44,954 nucleotides of DNA from a virus, in the IMG/VR virus record IMGVR_UViG_3300033051_000021, positions 1-44,954 of that record. One strand, 5' to 3'. Shown here in pieces: positions 21,487 through 29,164 of this stretch. Both the position numbers and the translations under genes were made by a program. Position 1 is the stretch's first letter; each line of letters begins with the position of its first letter. The notes under the pieces are model-generated. The model saw only the letters and a program-made list of their open reading frames with translations, made no database searches and had not been told where the DNA came from.

Positions 21487-21977
21487 TGTGGGAAAACATA
21501 AAAGAAATAGTAGGAACAGTAGCACCAATAGCAGGATCACTTTTAGGTGGTCCAATAGGTGGAACAGTAGGAAGTATGGTAGCAGGACTTTTAGGAGTTG
21601 AAGATGATCCAAAGTCAATAGAAAGAGAACTGAGAAATAATCCTGATGCTCTACTAAAGCTAAAAACTCTTGATGCAGATGAAAGAATAAAATCTTTAAA
21701 CGCGATGTATAAAGATAGAGCAGATGCACGGAATATGAGTATAAAAGTGCAAAGTAGTGCGGATTGGTTAGTAAGAAGCACTGGAAGTATGATAGCAATA
21801 TTTACAGTAGCAAGTGCATTCGTAATGGATATGTACTTGCTATACTTATCAGTAACAAATGGAGAAATAAACAGTATATTCACTTTGATAGCTGGTGGAA
21901 CAACTGTAAAATCGGCGCAAGTGCTATCGTTTTACTTTGGAGATGCAAAAGCAAACGCTGATAAAGCAAGGGGATAA
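21486..21977 (+). CDS. Second holin-like protein (GTA_holin_3TM type)
   Basis: This 163-residue protein has a Gly-rich hydrophobic N-terminus ('TVAPIAGSLLGGPIGGTVGSMVAGLLG', about 9-37). An amphipathic 'SIERELRNNPDALLKLKTL' segment follows, then two membrane helices (about 95-120 and 128-148). This order is that of the three-helix holins first described for gene transfer agents. It touches the gene before (shared base) and the endolysin after (2-base gap). Two adjacent holin-like genes may act as holin and antiholin. Confidence 0.65.
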   Translation: MWENIKEIVGTVAPIAGSLLGGPIGGTVGSMVAGLLGVEDDPKSIERELRNNPDALLKLKTLDADERIKSLNAMYKDRADARNMSIKVQSSADWLVRSTGSMIAIFTVASAFVMDMYLLYLSVTNGEINSIFTLIAGGTTVKSAQVLSFYFGDAKANADKARG

Positions 21978-21979
21978 AG

Positions 21980-22474
21980 ATGAACTTCAATGAACTGCAA
22001 GAGAGAAACAAGACAACAGTATATCCATACTCAAGAAAATCGTTAAAAGTACTTTTAGACGTACTTCCAATAATGCAAGAGTTCGCGTTTAGACTAGCCA
22101 ACATCATGGACTTGAGAATGGTATCAGGAGTGAGAACAGATGAAGAGCAACACAAAAAGTTTTTAGATGGACTTAGTTCTAAAGATGGGTATAAAAAAAA
22201 GAGCGCACACCAAAAAAGAGAAGACGGATTTGGATATGCAATAGATATGCTACCTTTACCAAAAGGTGTAAATATGTATGCAGATGATGGAAGTGAAGAC
22301 AATATCAGATGGGGTCAATTTGATGGAGCTTGTCATGCGATAGCGTTTGAAATGGGAATAAAAGTAAGAACAGGATTTAAGTGGAGAAACAATTTAATGG
22401 GTTCGTTAGCAAGAGCAGAAAGAGAAAACACACTTCCAGATGGAAATCACATAGAGTATGTAGGAGTAGCATAA
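21980..22474 (+). CDS. Endolysin, M15-type peptidoglycan peptidase
   Basis: A 164-residue protein. Zinc-binding landmarks of M15 (VanY/L-alanyl-D-glutamate endopeptidase) enzymes are present: 'SGVRTDEEQ' (about 49-57), 'SAHQKREDGFGYAIDM' with the first His and Asp (about 75-90), and the C-terminal 'NHIEY' with the third ligand. It would cut the stem peptide cross-links at lysis. No signal peptide is present, so it depends on the preceding holins. The unusually long insertion between His and 'GYAID' includes basic residues. Confidence 0.85.
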   Translation: MNFNELQERNKTTVYPYSRKSLKVLLDVLPIMQEFAFRLANIMDLRMVSGVRTDEEQHKKFLDGLSSKDGYKKKSAHQKREDGFGYAIDMLPLPKGVNMYADDGSEDNIRWGQFDGACHAIAFEMGIKVRTGFKWRNNLMGSLARAERENTLPDGNHIEYVGVA

Positions 22475-22516
22475 AGCTACTTCATGCATCATCCTCAATA
22501 AGATTAGGTTTTATAA

Positions 22517-23011
22517 ATGAAAAATTCACAATCAGATAAGTTATCTAGGATTTCTATAGTTAAATCTGCTGGACTTCAAGCTCTAATAGATATTTTAAAC
22601 AATACAACGGTAGGTACACTTAGTAGTTCTATAGATAGTAATAGTGCTGACATAGTAACTATAAATACATCTATTACAAATATAAATACTCAAGCTGCTA
22701 CTAATGCAAATGACATAGCAGCTATAAATACATCTATTACAGATATAAATACTCAAGCTACTACTAATGCAAATGACATAGCAGCTATTAATGCTTCCAT
22801 ACAGACCCTTACAGATATAGACACACTTATCAACAGTAAGATAGACTCAATAGCACTGCTATTTGGTATAGTATTTAACACAGATGGAACTATAAGTACT
22901 CAAAACTATACAGCACACACACACTCTTACTCTGATGTAAGCATAGAAGATACAGCAGATGCAACAGGCTTGACAAACACTGATACTAAAACAACACAAG
23001 GAGTTGCATAA
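22517..23011 (+). CDS. Coiled-coil fibre-like protein (164 aa)
   Basis: The middle carries repeats of the type 'TNANDIAAINTSITDINTQA', 21 residues long, that is three heptads with hydrophobic I/L/A cores (about 45-105): a left-handed, probably trimeric coiled coil as in phage fibres. The C-terminus has a 'YTAHTHSYSDVSIEDTADATG' segment, a His-rich motif common near the ends of tail fibres. The RBS is weak. It shares its last base with the next start (TAATG). Confidence 0.6.
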   Translation: MKNSQSDKLSRISIVKSAGLQALIDILNNTTVGTLSSSIDSNSADIVTINTSITNINTQAATNANDIAAINTSITDINTQATTNANDIAAINASIQTLTDIDTLINSKIDSIALLFGIVFNTDGTISTQNYTAHTHSYSDVSIEDTADATGLTNTDTKTTQGVA

Positions 23012-23895
23012 TGGCAACAATTATCACGAAAGAGATAGAGAATATATTTGATACATTCTTAGAAAAGACAATAGCAAAACTTACAACGCTTTATAAAGAT
23101 ACAAACATGGAAGATGAGGCTTTTGCAACTATATCCGGTGCTGCTATTACATCAGCAATGAACTCAAGTGTCAATGCTCACGACTCACTGAAGAGAGGTC
23201 AGCTCATAGATAAACAGATTGCTACAGAAGCTAAAAAGACTCTCGACATAGTAAGCTTAACAGCAGTTCGTGATGCTCAGTCAGATAAAGACTTACTTGT
23301 AAAACAAGAGCAGATAGATATGAGCGTTTTACAACAAGACACAGAAGTTAAAAAAGCTTTAGACATAGCAAGCTCAACAGCGGTTCGTGATGCTCAGTCA
23401 AAAGAAGCTGCTTTAAATAAGATAGTTGAGCGAAGTGTTTTAAATCAAAAAGAGCTATCAGAAAAAATAAAAAATGGTATAGTTTCTATAGAATACACTT
23501 ACACAGACTCTCTTGGTGTTGTAAATAAAACAAACGATTATACTATAGCAGTAGTAAACGCTATAGGTACTATAACAAGTGCTATTACAACAAGCAATAC
23601 TGCCCCATCAATTTATCAACAACAGGCTGAAAAAATAGCTAAAGATACTCTTTTTGTTGAAGAGCAAACGAAGCAGTTAGGCTACTCTGTAATATATAAC
23701 AACAGACTAAAAACTCTTGAAAATTATAGTGATACTATAGGAAATTTAGGTATTGGTGGTTTTGTTGTGAGTGCAAGCATGTGGACAACATACTTTGATA
23801 TGATTAATAGAAACTACTCTTCTATAGTCGGTACATATAGCCCTAGTGATGATGCAACTTTTGCTGTTTCAGCTACAATATTAGATAAGGCATAG
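23011..23895 (+). CDS. Virion-associated hypothetical protein (294 aa)
   Basis: Largely helical with a partial internal repeat ('KKTLDIVSLTAVRDAQSDKDLLVKQEQIDMSVLQQ' and 'KKALDIASSTAVRDAQSKEAALNKIVERSVLNQ', about 72-148), then a Ser/Thr-rich segment and a mixed C-terminus. Position in the fibre/lysis block and the coiled-coil pattern suggest a structural component. No family is recognised. Confidence 0.5.
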   Translation: MATIITKEIENIFDTFLEKTIAKLTTLYKDTNMEDEAFATISGAAITSAMNSSVNAHDSLKRGQLIDKQIATEAKKTLDIVSLTAVRDAQSDKDLLVKQEQIDMSVLQQDTEVKKALDIASSTAVRDAQSKEAALNKIVERSVLNQKELSEKIKNGIVSIEYTYTDSLGVVNKTNDYTIAVVNAIGTITSAITTSNTAPSIYQQQAEKIAKDTLFVEEQTKQLGYSVIYNNRLKTLENYSDTIGNLGIGGFVVSASMWTTYFDMINRNYSSIVGTYSPSDDATFAVSATILDKA

Positions 23896-23900
23896 AGATT

Positions 23901-25025
23901 ATGTCTGGTAATGTTGTTTATGATGGTGGAGGTGGAGGCAATATAGGAGGAGGTTCAGGTGGTTCGTATGGAGATGCAGGAAGAGGTGGAACAGTCGATT
24001 CGGATAAGTTTGAGTATCTATCTCCTTCAGATATAACAAACAATAGTATACAGGACCGTATTTCAAATATACCAAACACAGCAAAACCAACAACTGTTTC
24101 TCTCCCAAACGAGATATATATAGGTAATGCAAGCGACATTATAAATATTTATGGAACCGATTTATCAAATATTGAGAATCCTTTTCCTGCATATCTAACA
24201 GGATATACAGAAAGCACAAAAACTGGAATCACTGCTGATGGGATAAGCTTTACATACACTTTATATACCCCAACGTATGAATACTCAGATGCTTACAATG
24301 AATTTAACACAGCACTTCAAGATGCGAAAGATGAGATACGAAAGAATGATAATAAATCTAAAGGGGAAAAAGAGAAAAGAGATAATGACAACTGGGATAT
24401 AGAATTTAATTTCATTTACATTTCCTCTGATCCATATATTAGATTACAAAACAACTACAACCTTATCCCAAGTGCTCAATTAGTTCAGAGTAGTATAGAT
24501 GGAAGTATATATGACTGGTTTGCTGGGGGCACTAAGTACGATGCACCTCGTGCCGGTAATGCTCTATTTAATGAAACAGGCGACTTAAATACTGTTGTGT
24601 TCCTTGGATTACAAGACAAAAATTACAATAAACAACTAAAAAACAGATTAATAAATCAAGCAGAAGTTTATAGGATGTTAGAAGTAACGGCTGGTGCTTC
24701 TGTAAATAATGATAGCATCTTCACAAGACTAGCTCAAGTGCAAAGGGCAACTGCTCCAAGCGGTGCTATAACAATATCAGAATATGAGAGAGGTAAAGGA
24801 GGTCTTTTTGCAACTCCTAACTATACAAAGTCCGTTGATACAGATGCTCTGACACTAGCTAAGATAAGAGAAGGAGAAAATAATAATTTTGGAGACTTCT
24901 TATTAGATGTTGTAGATATTGTTGGAGATGACCAATTTACAACATCTGTAAAAGATGTTGCTGACAATGCAGGAAGCTCTATTTCAGATGGGTGGAAAGG
25001 TGTAGGAGACTTCATTGGCTTTTAG
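23901..25025 (+). CDS. Gly-rich N-terminal virion-associated protein (374 aa)
   Basis: The N-terminus (about 7-30) is a Gly/Ser-rich flexible arm ('DGGGGGNIGGGSGGSYGDAG'). It is followed by a beta-rich stretch with IYIGNASDIINIYG (about 73-86), a short charged helix (about 145-165), and a C-terminal helix with 'DVADNAGSSISDGWKGVGDFIGF' (about 350-374) resembling membrane-interacting ends. Last gene before the second virion promoter. It may be a tail or adhesin component. I cannot name a family. Confidence 0.5.
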   Translation: MSGNVVYDGGGGGNIGGGSGGSYGDAGRGGTVDSDKFEYLSPSDITNNSIQDRISNIPNTAKPTTVSLPNEIYIGNASDIINIYGTDLSNIENPFPAYLTGYTESTKTGITADGISFTYTLYTPTYEYSDAYNEFNTALQDAKDEIRKNDNKSKGEKEKRDNDNWDIEFNFIYISSDPYIRLQNNYNLIPSAQLVQSSIDGSIYDWFAGGTKYDAPRAGNALFNETGDLNTVVFLGLQDKNYNKQLKNRLINQAEVYRMLEVTAGASVNNDSIFTRLAQVQRATAPSGAITISEYERGKGGLFATPNYTKSVDTDALTLAKIREGENNNFGDFLLDVVDIVGDDQFTTSVKDVADNAGSSISDGWKGVGDFIGF

Positions 25026-25112
25026 TAATCCAGAAATCTCTCATACCTTTTCTACTATGCAAAGAGCCAAAAACTTCTCAGTAATTTAACTAGAAATCAT
25101 AAACATTATAAA

Positions 25113-25149
25113 TCCACATACCACTTACATGCTTTTTTAGGACTAGAAT
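25113..25149 (+). promoter_or_regulatory. Four-copy promoter element, copy before capsid operon
   Basis: TCCACATACCACTTA (25113-25127), 16-base spacer, TAGAAT (25144-25149); an overlapping TATAAT lies at 25153-25158. The next ATG is 32 bases past the first hexamer. Shares a 39-base block with the 15884-15922 copy. Confidence 0.7.
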
Positions 25150-25180
25150 ACTTATAATAATTTAAGATTAAAGGACACAA

Positions 25181-25942
25181 ATGGGAAATGAAAAAAAAGA
25201 GGGTGTAGTGAAACAGCTTGAAGATATGTTAGGTCTTGGTGAAGATACATCTACTGTAGATAATGTACAAACTAAAGAAGCGACTCCTAAAGATGGCGAA
25301 GCATCTAAAGAAGATACTTCTAAAGATACTCTAGCACAAACTCCAAACACTACAGTTGTGACAGATGAACAAGTGCTCATCACAAAAGATATAGCAAAGA
25401 TAGACTTGCAGATAGAAGCACTAGAATCTGAAACTGTAGATACTGATAAATTCTTTGAAAACATCGAAGAGAACTTAAGTGAAGAGGAGCAGACACTAGA
25501 ACATAGTGATAGACCTGCATATATGAAACTCATCAACACTAAGGCAAAAGAGTACGAAGAGAGCAACTCAAATGCTCAAGCAATTCAAACACTTAAAAAT
25601 GAGAAGCAGGAGAAAGAGTCTGTTTATGAGAGACAGAGTGCTATCACGGAAGTTATAGCAAAGTACCCATCTTATAAACATGAAGATGTTTTAGAGTTCT
25701 TTCAAAAAGAGCTATCTGAAACACAACAACAAAAGATAATTGACTCTTCTTCCTCTTATTCTGATGTTTACGAGGGTGCATACAAGAAGTTTTTAGAATT
25801 AAACCCATCAAACATTGAAACACAAGCTGTTACACATTTACCAAATATGAATAATATCAGAAAACAACTGTTAAAAACTTCTGATGTTGAGGACTCACTT
25901 CAAGATGATGATGATAAAATTCGAGAAGCTTTAGGGCTTTAA
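25181..25942 (+). CDS. Scaffold-like acidic coiled-coil protein (253 aa)
   Basis: Acidic and helical from end to end: Asp/Glu/Thr-rich disordered N-terminus (about 15-65), central coiled coil (about 66-150, 'TKDIAKIDLQIEALESETVDT...'), helical C-terminus with 'DKIREALGL' at the end. It is placed two genes before the major capsid gene, the usual position of a capsid scaffolding protein. No protease signature is seen. The role is inferred from composition and position. Confidence 0.6.
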   Translation: MGNEKKEGVVKQLEDMLGLGEDTSTVDNVQTKEATPKDGEASKEDTSKDTLAQTPNTTVVTDEQVLITKDIAKIDLQIEALESETVDTDKFFENIEENLSEEEQTLEHSDRPAYMKLINTKAKEYEESNSNAQAIQTLKNEKQEKESVYERQSAITEVIAKYPSYKHEDVLEFFQKELSETQQQKIIDSSSSYSDVYEGAYKKFLELNPSNIETQAVTHLPNMNNIRKQLLKTSDVEDSLQDDDDKIREALGL

Positions 25943-25961
25943 ATAAAACCAAGGAAAATAA

Positions 25962-26192
25962 ATGAGTGAAAATGAAGAAAATGAAGAAAATGAACCAAAT
26001 GAAGTACCAAAGAAGAGAGATGAGTGGGAAATAAAAGAAGATTTAAGAGCTGTTAAGAGAGCTTTAAAAATATTTTCAGATAAAGAGAGACTCGAAGATG
26101 TTCAAGACTTAATCAGAGCAAACAAGAAAGTGGGTGATTCACTAGATGCTGTAGCTGATGGTGATATGCAAAAAGCACTCGGTTTTATGTAG
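25962..26192 (+). CDS. Small acidic protein before capsid gene (76 aa)
   Basis: Glu/Asn-rich start ('SENEENEENEPNEVPKKRDEW'), then a helical region ending 'DGDMQKALGFM'. It has the look of a small capsid-assembly or internal protein and lies between the scaffold-like gene and the structured leader of the capsid gene. AAGGA ribosome site present. Confidence 0.55.
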   Translation: MSENEENEENEPNEVPKKRDEWEIKEDLRAVKRALKIFSDKERLEDVQDLIRANKKVGDSLDAVADGDMQKALGFM

Positions 26193-26198
26193 CTTTAA

Positions 26199-26290
26199 AA
26201 AGTAGGTTAGCCCCTACTTTGAGTTAGGTAGCAATTTTAAAGAGAGCCTTACCCCTATTTGTGTCGCTCTTTAAGATGTGCTATCTACCT
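26199..26290 (+). other. Structured leader upstream of capsid gene
   Basis: In the 161-base gap before the capsid gene, a first hairpin (AAAGTAGG 26199-26206 with CCTACTTT 26213-26220, loop 6) is followed by a nested structure. Its outer stem is AGGTAG 26226-26231 with CTACCT 26285-26290 and its inner stem TTAAAGAG 26237-26244 with CTCTTTAA 26267-26274. No U-tract follows. It may stabilise or process the capsid message. Confidence 0.5.
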
Positions 26291-26353
26291 TAGGGTATAG
26301 GCAAAAGAAAAAAAATGTTTCACGACATATAAACTAAAAACAAAGGAATACGA

Positions 26354-27511
26354 ATGAGTGTATTTAATGGAATGTCTGCAACGGATTTTTTATCTGATGC
26401 TGCTACAAAAGTAGGTTATTCAAAAGAGATAACAAAACAGGCAATGGCAAAGAGTAAAATCAAGCCATTTATAGCAAGAAGTACTAACGATATGACTTCT
26501 ATCATTAAGTCACATACAAAGACTTGTGAACAAGGCAACATAGTTTCTATTGCTCTTGCAGATGAACTTGTAGAGTCTGGTGCTACTGGTAATGTAACTC
26601 TTGACGCGAGTAGTGAAGAGCTTAAAGAGATTAAGCAATTTATCAAAGTTGATTCTTATCAGCATACTGTTCCCTCTACTGGAAATGTGGTTACACAAAG
26701 AAGTGCTAATGATTTTAAATCTAAGGCGAAATCTGCACTGACAAACTGGGAAACTAGAAAATTCGATAGAACTTTCTTCCATTTAATGAGTGCTGATTGT
26801 ACGAACATTGTTGCTTGTGGACATCACTTAGATGCTACTACTGCAAAGATAGCGACAGCAGATGTTTTAACAACTTCGGATGTTGAAGAAGCAAAAAGAA
26901 GAGCTGAATTAGGTATTGATGCTAAAGGTAATGGTGTTCCACCTCTCATTCCTATTCATACATCTACAAATGAGAACCTTGGTTACTATGAAGATGTTGA
27001 GTATTTTGTGATGCTTGTTGGGACAAACTCTGCTCGTAACATCAAAACAGACCCTAACTGGGCAGCCGCTCGTAAAGATGCTACCGAGAGAGGAAAAACA
27101 AATCCTATCTTTACTGGTGCACTCGGGTTCTGGGATGGTGTACTTCTACTTCCAGCTAAAACAGACACAGAGCGAAACTCTGGTATTTTAACTTCTAAGT
27201 CGAACTTCAAAGGTTTTGGTAGTGTTAAGAAGTCTGATCTTTCTATCTATGCTGGTATTTCTGGACAAGAGACAGAAATCAACCTTTTCTTAGGTGCTGG
27301 TGCAGCTCAAATCGTTGTAGATATGGGTATTAGCTACTATGACTATGCAGCTAAAGATGATGTTCGTAGAATGGTTGCGGCAGTTGATAGAGTGTTTGGC
27401 ATGGCAAAGACTAAGTTTAGTGCAAGTGCAAATGATGGAATCCTTCAAGATAGTATCTTTGATGGTAAAGACTATGGTGTTATCGCAGTTGTAGCATCAA
27501 CTGGAAAATAA
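26354..27511 (+). CDS. Major capsid protein, N4-gp56-type
   Basis: A 385-residue HK97-fold-like major capsid protein. The N-terminal 'ATDFLSDAATKVGYSKEITKQAMAKSKIKPFI' helix region, the 'VSIALADELVESGATGNVTLD' strand and the 'QRSANDFKSKAKSALTNWETRKFDRTFFHLMS' helix follow the N4 gp56 family, as do later 'YFVMLVGTNSARNIKTDPNWAAARKDA' and 'NPIFTGALGFWDGVLLLP'. It packs the phage head. It is separated from the genes before by a structured leader and should be the most strongly expressed gene. Confidence 0.85.
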   Translation: MSVFNGMSATDFLSDAATKVGYSKEITKQAMAKSKIKPFIARSTNDMTSIIKSHTKTCEQGNIVSIALADELVESGATGNVTLDASSEELKEIKQFIKVDSYQHTVPSTGNVVTQRSANDFKSKAKSALTNWETRKFDRTFFHLMSADCTNIVACGHHLDATTAKIATADVLTTSDVEEAKRRAELGIDAKGNGVPPLIPIHTSTNENLGYYEDVEYFVMLVGTNSARNIKTDPNWAAARKDATERGKTNPIFTGALGFWDGVLLLPAKTDTERNSGILTSKSNFKGFGSVKKSDLSIYAGISGQETEINLFLGAGAAQIVVDMGISYYDYAAKDDVRRMVAAVDRVFGMAKTKFSASANDGILQDSIFDGKDYGVIAVVASTGK

Positions 27512-27521
27512 GGAGTAATAG

Positions 27522-27932
27522 ATGGCTATTAAAGTAAAAAGAAAAAATCGTGAAATTAGAGATGGTGGTACTGTTACCGCTATCTTTACAAGTGCAGATG
27601 TTGGCACAACAGTAGACTTTATGGGTATCCCTGAGGGTTTTCGTATAGTAGATGTAAATGTTACAGTTGATACTCTGTTTAATGGAACAGATGGCACTAC
27701 TAATGATAACAAGATCAGTGTTGGAATTGAGGGCGATTTAGTCCGCTTTATCCCTGCAACATCGGTAGATGCTGTTAAAGGTATTACTTTTAACAACAGA
27801 CAACTTACTGCTGTAAATTCTATGGCTATTGTCATTGATATTACTGGTAGTGGTAGTGTTGCTGCTACTACAGGTAGTGCTACCGTTACTGTAAGCTATG
27901 CGAAGTTACCTGCATCTAAGCAAGAGTACTAG
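27522..27932 (+). CDS. Capsid-associated beta-rich protein (136 aa)
   Basis: Directly after the capsid gene with GGAG ribosome site. Almost all beta and Thr/Val/Gly-rich ('TVTAIFTSADVGTTVDFMGIPEGFRIVDVNVTVDT'), as in head decoration or head fibre proteins. No family is assigned; a decoration role is inference from position and composition. Confidence 0.55.
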   Translation: MAIKVKRKNREIRDGGTVTAIFTSADVGTTVDFMGIPEGFRIVDVNVTVDTLFNGTDGTTNDNKISVGIEGDLVRFIPATSVDAVKGITFNNRQLTAVNSMAIVIDITGSGSVAATTGSATVTVSYAKLPASKQEY

Positions 27933-27941
27933 GTCTATATC

Positions 27942-28286
27942 ATGGCTAAAGTACATTTTGCACCAAACAGCGCAATCAAGTATATCGGTTCTAAACATAA
28001 GGAGTTCACTTCCTCCTTAGATAGACCGAAGCCTATGCTTAAAAAAGGTGACATTGTCATAGTTGATAAGAGAACTTCTTTTAATCTTGTAACGAAAGGT
28101 TTTGGAGAGTTTATTGTTGTTGAAGATATTGAGTTTGTTAAGGCTGACACTAAGGCTGTTAAAGAGTTGGAAGATCTTAAAGAACAACTTGCTGCGTTTA
28201 AAAATGAAAATAATAATCTATTTTCTAAAAATGTAGAACTCACTAAATATATCTCTGCACTTCCAAAACTTGTAGAAGAGCAGTAA
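27942..28286 (+). CDS. Head-associated hypothetical protein (114 aa)
   Basis: The N-terminal beta domain (about 1-65, with 'KPMLKKGDIVIVDKRTSFNLVTKG') resembles small head-tail joining or decoration folds. The C-terminal part is a coiled coil ('LEDLKEQLAAFKNENNNLFSKNVELTKYI', about 72-105). It lies between the capsid and adaptor genes. Confidence 0.55.
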   Translation: MAKVHFAPNSAIKYIGSKHKEFTSSLDRPKPMLKKGDIVIVDKRTSFNLVTKGFGEFIVVEDIEFVKADTKAVKELEDLKEQLAAFKNENNNLFSKNVELTKYISALPKLVEEQ

Positions 28287-28288
28287 AC

Positions 28289-28873
28289 ATGAAAGCAATC
28301 GACTTTATAAATCAAGCTCGTGCAGACTTACAAGAGAAGTCTGAGCAGTGGAACGATTTAGAGATGTTGGTAAAATTGCAAAGAAGCTATGTTTCTTTGC
28401 AAGTTGATTTACCCTGTTTTATCACTAAGCAAACATTAGAGATAACAGAGGGTAAAGATGAATATTATCTTGACTTTATTGCTGTTAAAAATGTCTCACT
28501 ATTTGTAGAGAATGCGAAGTTTAAGTATGTGGGTGAAGAGTACTTTTACTCAAACAGACTCACAAATAGTTATATGTTTACTCAAGACATAGTCAAACTC
28601 TCCATGCCTAAAAAGAGTGCTAGTGCAGAGATAGTTTACAAGTACCAAAAGGAGCTTCATACTCTCAACTGCGAGATAGAACTTCCTGTAGAGTACCACA
28701 AGGCTTTGAGATACTTACTTATGAGCGAAGTGCATGAGAAGCCAACACGAAACACAAAAGATAGAAATCTAAATACGCACTACTTGAAACTCTATGACAA
28801 AGAACTTTTTAAAATAAAGTCTAAAAACTCACTCAGAGTTACAAGCACTACATCAAAATATCAAAAGGTTTAA
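28289..28873 (+). CDS. Head-tail adaptor-like protein (194 aa)
   Basis: The opening 'AIDFINQARADLQEKSEQWNDLEMLVKLQRSYVSLQVDLP' has the pattern of podoviral adaptor proteins (P22 gp4/SU10 adaptor type), followed by a beta domain and a helical 'PVEYHKALRYLLMSEVHEKPTRN' end. It would sit under the portal ring and connect to the tail. It lies 3-4 bases from both neighbours and two genes before the portal gene. Confidence 0.65.
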   Translation: MKAIDFINQARADLQEKSEQWNDLEMLVKLQRSYVSLQVDLPCFITKQTLEITEGKDEYYLDFIAVKNVSLFVENAKFKYVGEEYFYSNRLTNSYMFTQDIVKLSMPKKSASAEIVYKYQKELHTLNCEIELPVEYHKALRYLLMSEVHEKPTRNTKDRNLNTHYLKLYDKELFKIKSKNSLRVTSTTSKYQKV

Positions 28874-28876
28874 GTT

Positions 28877-29155
28877 ATGGCATGGAATAGCAAAGATACA
28901 GCACTAGCAATTCAAGGATTAGGTTCATTAGCATCTGCATGGGGTCAATACGAAACAGACACAAAGAGAAACAAGCTTATTAAAGAAGAGATGGACTACA
29001 AGAAGTCTCTTGATGCAAGGGCATTTGCAAAGGCAGATAATGCACAGATAAATCTTGATGATGCTTTTTCAAATTCTGATTTAAACACGAAAAAGAAAAA
29101 GAAAAAGTATGATGCTAGCGGTGCAGAGATAGTTGATACAGCAACAACGGTATAG
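28877..29155 (+). CDS. Small virion protein with hydrophobic N-helix (92 aa)
   Basis: The N-terminal 'DTALAIQGLGSLASAWGQY' stretch is amphipathic and membrane-active in look, followed by a charged helix and a Lys6 run near the end. Such starts occur in internal (ejection) proteins of podoviruses. Position next to the portal fits. No family is assigned. Confidence 0.5.
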   Translation: MAWNSKDTALAIQGLGSLASAWGQYETDTKRNKLIKEEMDYKKSLDARAFAKADNAQINLDDAFSNSDLNTKKKKKKYDASGAEIVDTATTV

Positions 29156-29164
29156 AGAGTAGTT

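Noticed and set aside
21470-21883. Long leftward frames opposite the holin-like gene
   Set aside because: They are antisense frames of a well-supported membrane protein gene and have no ribosome site.
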